Assembly (NCBI GenBank): GCA_027422505.1 | Contig: JAPQWV010000364.1 | Location: 310,001-374,000, forward strand | Direction: 5' to 3' | From: Craterostigma plantagineum | Lineage: Eukaryota; Streptophyta; Magnoliopsida; Lamiales; Linderniaceae | DNA: 64,000 nucleotides | Shown: positions 47,826-59,806 of the stretch, piece by piece | Layout: each line of letters opens with the position of its first letter | How positions within the stretch are numbered: position 1 is the stretch's first letter | The notes under the pieces: model-generated | The model's input: only the letters and a program-made list of their open reading frames with translations | What the model was told of the DNA's origin: nothing | Database searches by the model: none | Program-made: the position numbers and the translations under genes

Positions 47826-50800
47826 ATGATGGTGCTATCACAGCCGAGAAGTGGAGGATTAACGTCGGTTCTTCATGGATCCTCAGTCGGAGCACGTCGG
47901 CGATCGCCGTCGACGAGGAAATACCATATTCTAGCGCAATCCACTACTCCTTCAAGAACCCAAGTACCGTATTTTCCTTTTCAATTTTCTCTTTTAAACC
48001 CTTTATGAACACCACTCTGTGTAGTTATTGTAGTAATTGGATTTTAGTGTAATAAATTTTGATGGATATTTTAGAGGATAATGGAGGGTATACCTGCGAG
48101 TGGTGAAGCTGGGGGCGCAGGCGGCGCATACTCATACGATGCTCTGAAAAGATTGGACAAAGTTTGGTCGAACATTTGCTCTGCTTCCCAAGGTTTGACG
48201 TTATTACCCTTTCTTTGCCATTAAAGTGCACGCAATGTGTTTGATTTAACGTAGAAATTGGAAGAGTATTGACGATTTCATGTTGTGTTTAGCTGTCCAG
48301 GAACCTCAGAAAGTCGTTTCGAACATTCCCAGTTTATTTCGTGGATCTGAACTGTCGAAGAGATGTAATGATACTTTCGACGTCTTAGTTTGCGGTGGTA
48401 CTTTGGGGATATTCATTGCTACCTCTTTGAGTTCTAAGGGCCATCGAGTTGGGATCGTAGAGAGGGGGTTACTGAGAGGGGTATGTATGTATACATATGC
48501 CTGTATTCATTTCTGCAGATAGAAATAGGGTTTTATTTATCGCAGCGAAGCTTGATTTCTGTTGTCTTTTTTATCGATGATCAGAGAGATCAAGAATGGA
48601 ACATATCGAGAAAAGAGCTTATGGAGCTTGTTGAAGTCGGAGTTTTGACTGAAGATGATGTTGATTATGTTACTGCAGCTAGCTTCAATCCTGTGAGTTT
48701 GTTTTCTATTTCCGAGATTCTTGTAAGAAATTTTGTTGCCCGAGAAATTGAGACATTAGTCATCGAACCTTACGATATGTTCAAAGCGTTAATGTTCCTA
48801 TCGATGAAAGAATAACATCTTTCTGACATCTGTGGTATGAGCCTTGTAGAACAAATGTGGATTCGAAGGAAAGGGCGAGATATGGGTCAACAACATCCTC
48901 AACCTTGGCGTTTCGTAAGTCTTCTTTTACTATTTTTGCATTCGTTTTCTTACTATTGTGCAATGAAACTTCCAGTTTAAGTACTATGGAACCTCTCCTA
49001 ACAATGATGCATCAATAACTAATTACAAACTGTAGGCCCATCAAGCTTATCGATATCATGAAGGAGCGTTTTGCTCAATTGGGTGGCGTAATCTTCGAGG
49101 GTTCAAGCGTAACAGACATATCGGTGTACGAGGATGCAGCTGTAAGAGAACAAACAAATGGCAAGCCATGAATCACTGAAATTCGATTGATAGTGCAAAT
49201 AGAATCACATGTGAAACATTTTCTTGATTTTAAACTATCACATATATTTTCCTTTGGCAGGTCGTACAGCTTGGTGATGGAAAGACTTTGTCTTCACGCC
49301 TCGTTATCGACGCGATGGGAAATTTTTCTCCTATAGTGAGACAAGTTGAGTATTCGCATTCTAGAAACTTCTTACGATCTTAAGAAATACGTTTCTGATT
49401 TGGATATCATTTTCGACAGATTAGAAATGGGAGGAAACCCGACGGTATGTGCCTCGTCGTTGGCTCGTGCTGCAGCGGTTTTAAGGAGAATACCACGAGC
49501 GATGTCATATATTCAAGTTCTTCGGTGAAAAGCGTTGGGCAATCGCAAGCACACTATTTCTGGGAGGTGTAATAACTGTTGCATATTTCCTCACTGTAAT
49601 GGAGTAACGAAAAGAAGTTGATAGCTTATCATTTTCACGTCACTTTCAGGCGTTCCCTGCTGGCTCGGGCCCACTAGAGAGAACTACGTATATGTTCACC
49701 TACCTTAAACCCGAGCCTGGATCTCCACTGTTAGAAGAATTACTCGAAGATTACTGGGATTTGATGCCTAAATATCAGGTAACTTGGTATTTATCTCATC
49801 AATGTTATTTGAGAATCCAGTGAATGTGTCTCCACTCAGCTATTCTTTCTTCGAATGCAAAAGGGCGTGACTTTCAATGACTTGAAGGTTTTGAGAGTTA
49901 TCTATGGAATATTCCCGACATATCGCGATAGGTAAGAAAATTGCTTTCGAACTATCCCAATCTTCATTCGTTAGTGTCTACTTCTATGTAATTTGATTGT
50001 CTTGTTGGGATCAAGCGTACAGTCCATTGCCAGCAGCTTTTGATCGAGTTTTGCAGGTATTATTTTATTACGTCATGCAATGGATCCTTTTTCGATTTTT
50101 TTTTTCTTCGAATGATTGTAAAATCTGATGCATCGGCGATGCAAGTGGGATACAGTCGCCTGTTTCTTTCGGTGGCTTTGGGAGCCTGACAAGGCACTTG
50201 GGAAGATTATCATATGGTAATAACACACTTCTATTTTATTCGTCTTTCTGACATGTTATGTTAGCAGCTCTAATCGTTATTGCTTTTTTTTACGAGGACT
50301 TTTTAAGGCATACACGAAGCTCTAACCGACGATTATCTCGACGCTCGAAGCTTATCGCTTTTAAACCCCTATATGGTGAGTTTCCCATTTCACCCTTTAA
50401 ACCCCGCTCAACGTGCATGCGTGTGCTTTGCGATAATATTGAAAGATATTTTTTTCGTTACAGCCCAATTTAAGCGCGTCTTGGCTGTTTCAACGAGCCA
50501 TGTCGGCGAAAAAGCAATCTGACGTATCGCCAACGTTCATAAACGAGCTTCTTTTCGCCAATTTTAACAGCATGCAAGTAAACGCCCACCCCATTTTCCA
50601 TTCACAAACTCAAAAGAACGTGCGCTTTTTTCTCATCAAATACGCTTTTTGTTTGTGTTTTTTTTTTTGCCAGAAACTCGGCGACCCAGTTCTGAGACCA
50701 TTTCTCCAGGTATAATCGATAACGTCCAAAACTTCCTCTCTAAAACGAGCTTCTCAAATCTTACCTTCGTCTCCTCTGTTTCAAAAGGACGTCATTCAGT

Positions 50801-51302
50801 TTGGCCCTTTGGTAAAGACTTTAGGCCTCGTCATGGCAACTAAACCTCTCATAATACCGTCGATTTTCAAGCAGGTATCGAATGAAAACTGCAGACTGTT
50901 TTTTTTTCGCCTTTTTTTTTTCCGTATGAATGCCATTCTTTCGCTCACCTTATTTTTTTTTACGATTGTTCGTTATTTCATTATAGGTTGGTTTAGGCGT
51001 GCTTGTGAACTGGTCGGGACATTTCGTCATGTTGGGATATTACACGTTTCTTTCTTCCTTAATCGATCCTTTGGTCAGGTAAATTATGGTTGCGGCGAAA
51101 TACTGTAAAAATGCAAACACACACACACACACACATCTGACATCATCATCATCATCATTGTAATAATCAATGGTTTCTGAGCTATTATTATTACAGGCCA
51201 TTGGTGAACAGCTTTCCATCCAAGGTTAAGTACCAATGGAGAAGGAAGCTTGAGGCTTGGAAGTATGGTTCTGGTCTGGACTATAAGCTGAAAGATGAGT
51301 AG
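47826..51302 (+). CDS. FAD-dependent lycopene-cyclase-like plastid protein
   Basis: Eighteen exons join in frame to 582 codons. They are 47826-47963, 48075-48192, 48293-48480, 48585-48692, 48850-48914, 49036-49141, 49261-49344, 49420-49566, 49650-49778, 49864-49931, 50023-50056, 50156-50216, 50308-50375, 50464-50577, 50674-50709, 50788-50874, 50987-51078 and 51197-51302. A basic, serine-rich N terminus suggests a transit peptide. A Rossmann FAD motif follows (FDVLVCGGTLGIFIA, then VGIVERG), then LVIDAMGNFSPIVRQ and GFGSLTRHLGRL. Hydrophobic stretches near the C terminus (VGLGVLVNWSGHFVMLGYY) may contact membranes. Length and motifs fit Arabidopsis At2g32640, annotated as lycopene beta/epsilon cyclase-like; cyclase activity itself is unproven. 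The first ATG of two adjacent ones was taken. Confidence 0.88.
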
Positions 51303-51766
51303 ATTTATTCATTCAGAGAATTGTAATTAGATATGCATTCTGTAATACTACGATGTTAAATAGTTTTACAAGCATCTGTGTCCATCAGTAGTTCTCTTCC
51401 TTAATTGATGTAGAGATTAAAACATACTTCCAAAATAGTACTAATCATGTGAGAACCAAACCAAACGTAGTCATCCTTGAAGTCTAAGTAACTTTGTACG
51501 CCCTATTATATTGATATTTTTTTTCATAAGGTCAAATGATTGGATCATGTGACTGTCAAACACCAAGGTTCAAATAATAAAATTGGCATCATAACTTAGA
51601 AGATTGAAGGACAAAATGGTAATTGTGCCAAGTAGGAATGGTATATGAACTGTGGCAGACGTCAATAAAATCTAGTTTGCTTCGTCTCCAAGAACCATTT
51701 TTTTTGCATTGCTCAAGAAAAACTCGCGACTTTTTCGTGGGAAACGAAGTCGATCGGATTTTGGGG
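51303..51766. other. Intergenic with 3' UTR and next promoter
   Basis: No independent gene seen. The right end is the 5' leader of the next gene. Confidence 0.5.
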
Positions 51767-53355
51767 ATGAGTTTCCTCGCGGGAAGATTGGCGAGCGCAG
51801 AGGGCTCCTATTTCTTGCAAGAATCGAAACAAGCGGTTACGCGAATCGTCGAGAAGAACGCGAAATCCGCCGCCAGAGCTGCGGCGGACTCTAATCGTGT
51901 TCGCGGCGAAGCAGCGTCGTCGGCGGATGTTCTCCCCGAGGTTTTGAAGCACTCTTTGCCGTCGGAAATTTTCCACTCCGACGTATCAAACTCTTCGGTT
52001 TCGAAGGCGTCGAAATGGGCTCTGAAACCCGACCCGAGTGGTCGGATCGGGTCGATAGCGTCGCCCGATGCGATCAATCCGCTCAGGGGTTACGTTTCTC
52101 TGCCTCAGGTCACCTTTGGGCCAAGAAGGTTTGTCTCCTCTTTGCTCTGATTTCTTCTATTCTACCCTTTAGGTTTGTGTGTTAGCATATGTAATTAGGG
52201 CACAAAATCGTAGCAGAATTGACTGTGAAAGTTAACTTACCCTATTTGTTTCTCTTGAATCAATTCCAATGGAGCTCTGGCCTTGCAAGCAAAGATGTTA
52301 AATGCGATTGATCTCCAATCGAAGCTCGTAATCAGTTCGGTTTTTATCTGGGCTCGATTTGGTTGAAATTTAACTGGGATTGATATAATATGATTGCCTA
52401 GAGACATCTTTCGATTTGTCTCTTAGCTTGAGCTTTTGGCAATGTCCTTGCTTAAACTTCATTTTGAAGCTTTTGTTATCTACTTTGGTATGAAGGTGGC
52501 AGCTTCCCGACTCTGAAAACTCGGTATTGGCCTCAACAGCAAACGATTTACGGCAAGACAAACACCATTCGTCTGTCAACGCTGAGAAGCTGAAAGCTGC
52601 TGCTTCGGGGTTGTCTCTAAGTACGTCAACGTCTGTGATTCGATGAATCTTTCATGAAAATTTGCTTCAACGAATGAGCTCCTGTGGTATCTTCAAAATA
52701 TTTCCATGAGTGTTGTTGAATGTTGAAAACCTCGATTTTTGGTGTAGTTGGATCTGCGTTTGCTGTTGCCACTGCTATCGTCTTCGGTGGTGCTACCGTC
52801 GTGTTTGGACTCGTCGCGTCTAAACTCAACATGCAAAACGTAAGCGTAACAATCTTTTCTTTTACCTTAAGTCCAAAATATCTTTTTTTATTACTGCCCA
52901 GGATTTCATTTCATCTGCAATGTGAGACATTGAGATAATTTCCAATAACCTGAGCCAGGCTTCAAATTTTACTACAATGTGGGATGGGATATAAGAGCAT
53001 AGAATACTCAGTGCAGTTGATGTTTTCAATTCTCTCTTTTGCAGACCGATGATATTCGAACCAAAGGAAGAGACATTGTTCAGCCGAGATTCGAATCAGT
53101 TCGAGAGAAGTTAAGCCCTTTAAGAAGTTGGGTACGTACGTATGTAACATCGTATCGAATCATTTTGAAGTTCTGAGAATTCGAACAGCGGCCTAAATTG
53201 TACGTTTTGGGAATTTACGTTTCCTTAATGTTTTGGCTTTCCAGTCTGAAGAATTGTCGAAGAAACTGCGCGTGGAAAGGGTCGAAGACGACGTAAAAGA
53301 GAAGCCTTTAATCAAAGAGCTATCAAGAACTCTGCGGACCAAGGGCTCAGTGTAG
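51767..53355 (+). CDS. Conserved plant protein with one membrane span, unknown function
   Basis: Five exons (51767-52128, 52496-52620, 52748-52839, 53045-53131, 53245-53355) join in frame to 258 codons. The N-terminal half is Ala/Ser-rich and helical, starting MSFLAGRLASAEGSYFLQES. One hydrophobic helix follows, GSAFAVATAIVFGGATVVFG. A charged C-terminal tail of about 70 residues comes last. I do not recognise a named family. Open frame across four introns, each with GT-AG borders, supports a real gene. Exon 5 ends in TAG at 53353-53355. An organelle or endomembrane location is possible but not shown. Confidence 0.8.
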
Positions 53356-53931
53356 TGTAAGAGTATTTCGTACTGTGAGCAAATGTAGTGATGTACTGTG
53401 TAATAGTAAAAATCTCAATGTTGTTGCAGTTGAGAAAGATGTCGTATTGAAGGTAAGAATCGGAATTTGATTTAATATTTTTTTGAAAAATTCCCGAGAT
53501 AATGGACCGACCCGATGATCCGAAGGGTTTGACCCGACCTTTACCCAAGTGCGTCTAATTTCTAGGCTGAGTTTGAGTTGAGTTCCTCGACGACTTTTTT
53601 GGAGATCAAATCTTGAATTGTTGTTTGGGTGAAAAATATAACATAAATAAAATATAAAGATGAGTCATTAAGATCAATTACGAATTTACGATAAATTGGT
53701 GCTCGACAGGTGTTCTTTTTATTAATTGTCGATTATTTATTTATTCTATATTTTTATTTTTATTTTTTTCCTACCGAAGCAAGAAAGGAAAAAAGCAAGC
53801 TCAATTTCAATAGCAAGCAGTAAATTTGATGATTTGTCTTCTTCGGCTTCTGTTTTTAGTTTAGCTCCAAAGAGGAGGAAAGAAAAGAAGGGAAAGCCCA
53901 AGAAAGATTTCTTATTGATTTTCAATCGGCG
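53356..53931. other. Intergenic, 5' flank of PEX22
   Basis: AT-rich. It contains the 3' UTR of the 258-aa gene and the leader of PEX22. No other gene seen. Confidence 0.5.
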
Positions 53932-55588
53932 ATGGCTGATGATAACAAGGAAGATCTTATGCAGCTCGTCAAGCGATTTGGAGCTTTTCTCACTTCAAAG
54001 ATCTCTATATACCTCGGAAAATTGGTACCTTCTTTTTCATTTTTACAGACTTAATCAACAGGAATCACTTGATTAATTTCAATGATTGGCGACGCAGATC
54101 TTCAATCCTTCGTCGAAATTGACATTAAGCTGTTTTTGATCCAGGATTCTCGATCAGTCGTTACGATAGCTGGTTTAGCCTTTACGATTGTTTTTACTTG
54201 GAGACTGTTGAGAACGCCGAGTAACCCTCAAAGAAGGCAACCGCCGAAAAGAAGAATTTCTGGAGATAGCAGTAGCAGTAGTTCGAGCGCTGGCAATCAG
54301 ATTAATGGGAGCTCTTCGCCTGTTGTTGATTTCGGCAATCCTATAGAAGATACCACAGTAGCCCCGAATGTGATCGATGATAAGCCCGTGAAGGTCTTGA
54401 TAGAAAAAGATGTTCCCTTTACTCATCTTCATCAAATTGTAGCGTATGTGTGAGACCTTTTGAAGTATTGTTGAGTTATTCGTTCTTTTATATGCAGCCA
54501 TCTCTTGGTCAAATTGTAAGGCAGAGGTTGGCTGAAGGAAGGAAGGTAATGTATGTTGATAATATGAGTTCGTATAAAATGATTATTACCATTCGTTGGT
54601 TGGTTCTGTTAACTTTGGATAAAATGATTCGGACGAAGAATGGTCGTTGGATTTCTTTTGATGTTGCATGAATTTCAAAGCGAGTGACATTTTTTTATCA
54701 GAAATAGCGAATCAAACTAAGTTTATGGTTCGTTTTAATTTAGTCGAATGATCTCTACGTATTCATATTCCCCAACTTAATGCGCAGGTAACATGTCGGT
54801 TGCTTGGGGTAATACTCGAAGAAAATAGCCCTGAAGAACTGCAGGTTTTTGTTATTTCACCTCATGTGTAATAATTGCTGCATGAAAGATACTTTTTGAG
54901 AAGCATTCATTCCCGTGGTTTTTTTTCTTTCCCTTTTTTTATTTTCCCAGAAGCAAGCAACTGTGAGGTCTTCGGTTCTTGAGGTGTTGCTTGAGATCAC
55001 AAAGTCCTGCGATCTTTACCTCATGGAGATGGTCCTTGACGATGAATCAGAAGTAAACAAGGGCTTCATCTTCTCAATTTGTTACATGTTCTTCGAAGAC
55101 AAACCCCTAATATGACAAAATTTTTGCAGATGAGAATACTTGAAGCTTTGGAAGATGCTGGGGTTTTTACGTCTGGCGGCCTAGTCAAAGATAAGGCAAT
55201 GGCTCATCCCTTTTTCAATTCCTAAAACAAATCTTCGTTCGAATTTTATTGCACTCATAATTATATTTAATTTCAAGCGCAGGTTCTCTTCTGTAGCACG
55301 GAGAACGGTCGAACGTCTTTCGTTAGACAACTTGAACCAGATTGGCATATAGATTCGAGCCCCGAAATCATTTCTCAGTTATCTGTACGTCCTTTCGAAC
55401 ATAAAATTTAGTCATATTTTTTTTCTTCATGTATGGAAAGATATGGTTCTTCATCTGTCATTCCTTTTTATTTTTTTTTCATCTTTCAGAGATTCATCAA
55501 GTACCAGCTTTATGTCTCGCCCGTTAAGCTCGATCGATCTGCTTCCAACGTTTTTACCGTAGCATCCTTGGAAGATTTCTTCGCTTAA
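53932..55588 (+). CDS. PEX22: Peroxin 22, membrane anchor for PEX4
   Basis: Eight exons (53932-54024, 54145-54393, 54498-54545, 54788-54844, 54951-55052, 55130-55195, 55283-55384, 55490-55588) join to 271 codons. A short N-terminal part precedes a membrane helix, VVTIAGLAFTIVFTWRLL. A Ser-rich linker then leads to a conserved soluble domain with LGQIVRQRLAEGRKVTCRLL, QATVRSSVLEVLLEITK, LVKDKVLFCSTENGRTSF and RQLEPDWHID. These match plant PEX22, which holds the ubiquitin-conjugating enzyme PEX4 at the peroxisome for recycling of the import receptor PEX5. All introns are GT-AG except the sixth, which starts with GC (AAG then gcaatg at 55196) and ends with AG. Confidence 0.92.
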
Positions 55589-55830
55589 AATTGCCCGATA
55601 ATTCTTCGTTGCAGGGCGCAATATTACCCTTCTTCTCTACGCTGACTGAATATATTTCTAAGTTCTTTTCATCTTTCGGAATCTTTAGGGGAGTAGAAAC
55701 ATATATTTTGCTTCACCTGTAGTTTGTTGCTGAATCTTTTCTGGGATTTGTATGATAATGTACCTTAGGACATATATCTCTCTTCTCTTTCTTCTGTTAC
55801 ATTAGACCCCATTTTGTACTATATTAGATC

Positions 55831-55861
<31 letters not shown>

Positions 55862-56025
55862 TGCACATAACTGCACTAGCATAGAATTGATATCTAAGAA
55901 AATCAATGAGATCCAAAGCGATATGATACATAAAACCAAGGCACAAGTCTTTTCTAGTAAAGGAGTATTGAGCTCAGAGATGACACAATTGAGTAAAAGG
56001 GCTATTTCCTTTCCCAAGCAAAGCT
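55589..56025. other. Intergenic between convergent PEX22 and TLS1 genes
   Basis: Holds the 3' UTRs and a CT microsatellite at about 55835-55861. Nothing else seen. Confidence 0.6.
55835..55861. repeat. (CT)n microsatellite
   Basis: About thirteen CT units in the 3' region between PEX22 and the TLS1 homologue. Confidence 0.9.
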
Positions 56026-57491
56026 TTATCGACGCATGACACGCTGTCTTTCTCTTTTACGGAAGCGTTCAAGCATTAGCTCGTCGGTGGCGGCTTGCCT
56101 TCGAACAGCAGCAGAATCTTGCCCAGAATCGGATTGTCTTGATTCAACGCCGTCTGAAGGGGCTTTGTCCTTTTTGTGAAGATGTTGATTTTCTGAAAAT
56201 TTTAGATATGTTTAATGAATGTTATTAAAATCTGAGCAAGAACACTACAAACTTGGAAGCTTTGTAAACTGAACAAACAAGCTATATCATCAGATCAAAC
56301 ACGGAAGCTTTTCTCTGCAACTGACATATAAATCCCCCAAGAGATCTTCTATGGATGAACACATGTTAACCCAATCAGAAAGGACGAACCTTTTCTAAGC
56401 TTGTCGCCGTGGTCCTTTCCGCGATGAATGAAGTCAGCACTGAAACTCGAGGGAATATTGGACTCCACGGTGCCACGCCCCGTAAGTCTCTTCTCCTGAA
56501 TGAGTTTTTTTGCAGCTTCTGTTTCCTCGATATTGCGTAACTTGTATCTGTACAAAAATCATGAACCAAAGCGTGAATCCACTTTCAGTGAATATATGTA
56601 GATAGTGGATTATGGGATAAATTATCCACTGCAACGTAAATGAACATACTCTATGGGAAGCTGTATTTCTGCTATCCCTGTTGTCCACTGCGTAGAGTTT
56701 TCATTCGAGCTTCGTTTCTTCACCTGATATAACATCAAATGGATTTCTTAGAACAGCTGAAAGTTTGTCATTACAGCAAACATGTAAAAAGGGCACAAGG
56801 GAAGAACTTGTTAGCTCACTTTCAGATTCTCTGGAATTTTATACAACTCATCCTCTGCACGCTTAACCTCATTGTCAATCTGATCCTGCGTATCGATATT
56901 TTTGCCCTTTTTCTTTGCCAATTCTTGTTCCACATACCTCAACCTGCCCTTAACATGCTTAGAAACTTGATCTTAAACCTTATAGTTAACAAACAACCCG
57001 AAAATAAACACAACGACCCAAAAAGGCAAGGCAAAGGAAAGAGACGTTGAAAGATCGCTTTACATATTTGGATCTTCAACCATGACGGCAGTTTCTTGAG
57101 CAAATGTGTCCTGTAAAACCAATTCATCCTTCTCCAAGTCACCATCACCAACGCCCTTATCGATCTTAACAGTGGTGCGAGCCAAACCTCTTGGGCTGCT
57201 ATTATCTCTCTGTTGTAGGGTTGGCAACGCAGGGATTCCAGATCTCTTCTCTCTCTGTCTCTGAAGAAATTTTACCTCCTCCAATGTTAAACCCAATCTG
57301 ATTACCGAAAAATTATCATCCTTTTGAGCAAGAACTTAGCTTAAATCATCTATAATAGAAGTACCGGAGCGACAATAACACATAAATAACAAATAAAAGG
57401 GGGAAAAGTAGCATAACACGCACGTTTCCTCATTATCGGGATCCTCATCCTCGGTTTCCAAACGTCGTTTCCGAAAATTCTTCGCCTTCAT
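56026..57491 (-). CDS. TLS1 / C9orf78 (Hep59) family protein
   Basis: Six exons on the minus strand (57491-57424, 57297-57064, 56943-56820, 56723-56650, 56547-56390, 56192-56026) join to 274 codons. The protein is highly charged. It starts MKAKNFRKRRLETEDEDP and contains TLEEVKFLQRQREKRSGIP, then DTFAQETAVMVEDPNMLRY and VEQELAKKKG, followed by EIQLPIEYKLRNIEETE. Its C terminus is basic. These are features of the hepatocellular carcinoma antigen 59 family; fission yeast Tls1 and human C9orf78 are spliceosome-associated. A nuclear splicing role is a family inference. Two TGGGCC motifs lie upstream (57803-57808, 57849-57854). Confidence 0.9.
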
Positions 57492-57746
57492 TCTCAACGT
57501 CTGCTTCTTTTTCCCTTCAATCCTATTTACCAGTTTGCGGACTCCTCAACTACGATTTGGTGAAATTTGGAAATAAATTAACTAAAACAGCGCAGAGAGA
57601 TACATCAAATCAACTATTTCCCAAATTATAGACAGAAACATAAAAAAACTGGAGAATTGATAGGTTTACCTTGACTGAGGGGAGCTCGAGCTATCGTGAG
57701 GCAAGCTCAAAAGCCGATGAGTTCGAAAGGCGAATTGAGCGTTTAT

Positions 57747-57768
57747 TGTGTGTGTGTGTGTGTGTGTG
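57747..57768. repeat. (TG)n microsatellite
   Basis: About eleven TG units in the promoter or leader of the TLS1 homologue, some 255 bases upstream of its start codon. Confidence 0.9.
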
Positions 57769-57802
57769 AAATTCGAACTCCCAATGAAACTTCATTCTTA
57801 TT

Positions 57803-57854
57803 TGGGCCCTAAATGTAATTCTTATTCGGCCGTTTATTTGGGCGGAATTGGGCC
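57803..57854 (-). promoter_or_regulatory. Site II motifs upstream of the TLS1 homologue
   Basis: TGGGCC occurs at 57803-57808 and 57849-57854, about 310-360 bases upstream of the ATG. Role inferred from known use of this motif in plant housekeeping promoters. Confidence 0.45.
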
Positions 57855-58146
57855 TAATTTGCTAAGTTGAAGGCAATGTGATAATGATGCAATAGTAAGA
57901 TTAGTCATCCTAGCAGTGTATTTGGATTTGATGGGTATATGTTATTTGTGTAGAAAGTATAGAAGGATTTTTTTGATAGAGTATTTATCTTACATATACA
58001 TTTAAATGTAGTTTTGTTGTGGTGTTGACACATGTCCTACATTACAATAAAATAAATATAATATTAAAATAATCCATTTATCTTATCTTAATTGTTAGTA
58101 AACATACAACTATAAATAGTTAATATCTATATATAATTAACTCCGT

Positions 58147-58168
58147 GCATTGCACCGGTAACGACTAG
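58147..58168 (+). mobile_element. Possible Helitron 3' terminus
   Basis: The sequence ccgtgcattgcaccgg can fold as a short hairpin and is followed by taacga then CTAG and T, as at Helitron 3' ends. The 5' end and any Rep/helicase are not seen. Confidence 0.4.
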
Positions 58169-58334
58169 TTATGTTTGATATGGATGTTTTAATTATTTGG
58201 ATAATGATGTATGATAGTGATTGATATGTATGTGTGAGACATGTATATAATTTGTTAAATATTCGAAATCACATTTTTACCCTTCAAAAATTAAACCTAT
58301 TAAAAAATTAGAAAAACTAAACACGTCTTCATCG

Positions 58335-58682
58335 CATTGTTGCAAGCTCGCGGGCCTGACCGAGGCGAGGATCACCTAATCGGCCAGTCTAGGCGTCGGA
58401 ACCGACTACTCGGGCTAGGCGGCCGGTTAGTCGGCCTGGGCAGCCGAGTTATTTTTTTCTATTTTTTATTTTTTCTGAATTTTATATACCAAAAATATTA
58501 TTAAGGATATTATTTCTGTAGATGAAAAAATCAAATATATATTTACTTTGGTAATTAGCATAAAAAAAATAAAAAAAAATGAGTATACCGCCTAATTTCC
58601 GCCTAGAAACCGCCTACTCCCCGCCTAGGCCGCTAGGCCCCTGCCGGGCGTCCGACAACGCCTAACGGGTTTTGCAACATTG
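58335..58682. mobile_element. GC-rich MITE-like repeat
   Basis: The ends read attgttgcaag and ttttgcaacat, a short inverted repeat. Both arms carry GCCTAGGC/CGGCCTAG-type palindromic sequence around an AT-rich middle, the same layout as the two hAT MITEs in this window. I could not define a clean target duplication. Confidence 0.45.
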
Positions 58683-59806
58683 TCTTTAGGTCGTCTTCAG
58701 CAGCTCAAATTACATAGGTTTCATAACAGAACAGCATCAACAACCAAAAAGACATTTTCAACTCAAAAGTAAAATCATAATAATGCAGTTTACCTTGCTT
58801 GGCTTCAACAAACATGAAAGAGGCCTAACAGAAGCAGATGAAGCAGTGAAAGAAGCCAGGTTTGGATCTGAAACCAATTAGATGTAGGAAAGTAGACGAG
58901 GCGGCGAAGAACACGAAGAGCGTGTAGAAAAGCTTCATCGGTGCTTCTTTGGTTGGAGGGTTTAGGTATTTTAAAGGTAGGTTTATGATATATTAGTTTA
59001 TTTGGTTTGTAGGTTTATCTAAACCATTGTTTATATAAAATCACTCTGAACTCATGCAAGCGGGTTTAGATAAACATACCCCCTCGCATGTGTTTATAAA
59101 GCTTCAGCGTCTTCATCTTCAATTCCAAATTGCAAGCTCAAATCCCAGGTTAACAGTTCCCCAATGATTCCGCCGCCAAAGCCCTAACGACCGCTGGCGG
59201 AGATCTCCTCAAGCCACCGAAAGGATGCGGCCGTGCACGGTGGATACGAAAGCTCCCGTCAATCATGCCGCCGCCAGCTCCCGCCGATGCATAATTAATG
59301 GTGAAGATCGAAAGTTGGTAGAGGCGGACGAAGAATGCTTTTGTACATGATGGACGAACTATTAATCATGGGCAAAATTGGAATTAAGGATACAGGTACT
59401 GACATACTCATCTCCTTGGTGGGTATTTCTATACCTGACGGATAAGCAATTTGCGTGTATTAGGTGTGTTTGTCCGTACAAGGCAGGCATGTGTATGCAA
59501 ACATAACAAACATCAATAATTTTATCAATACACGCCTACTACCCACTCACACAAGCTTATCAAACGATCCCTTAATGTTACTAGAGAATGCATTTGAACT
59601 TTTTAACCCCGTAAATTTAATTAATTTTAACGAAACTTTCGTTTAAAAAAATTGCAAGAAACTAGCAAGTTCGTCGTAAAAGACCCAGTACGAAATTTCG
59701 ACTGTTCGTCGAGAAAATCAAAATGAGACATGAGAAACCAAGAAATCTATCAATAATCACGACAAATACTCGACAACCATCAAAATGATATTTCATTTAA
59801 GTACGT

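Larger units (their letters stand above)
57855..59806. other. Intergenic region between TLS1 and NAF1, with repeat remnants
   Basis: It holds a candidate Helitron end (58147-58168), a GC-rich MITE-like repeat (58335-58682) and a GC-rich patch near 59165-59290 with no recognisable domain. A 37-codon minus-strand frame at 58825-58938 encodes a hydrophobic, signal-like peptide. None of these is clearly a gene. Confidence 0.45.
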
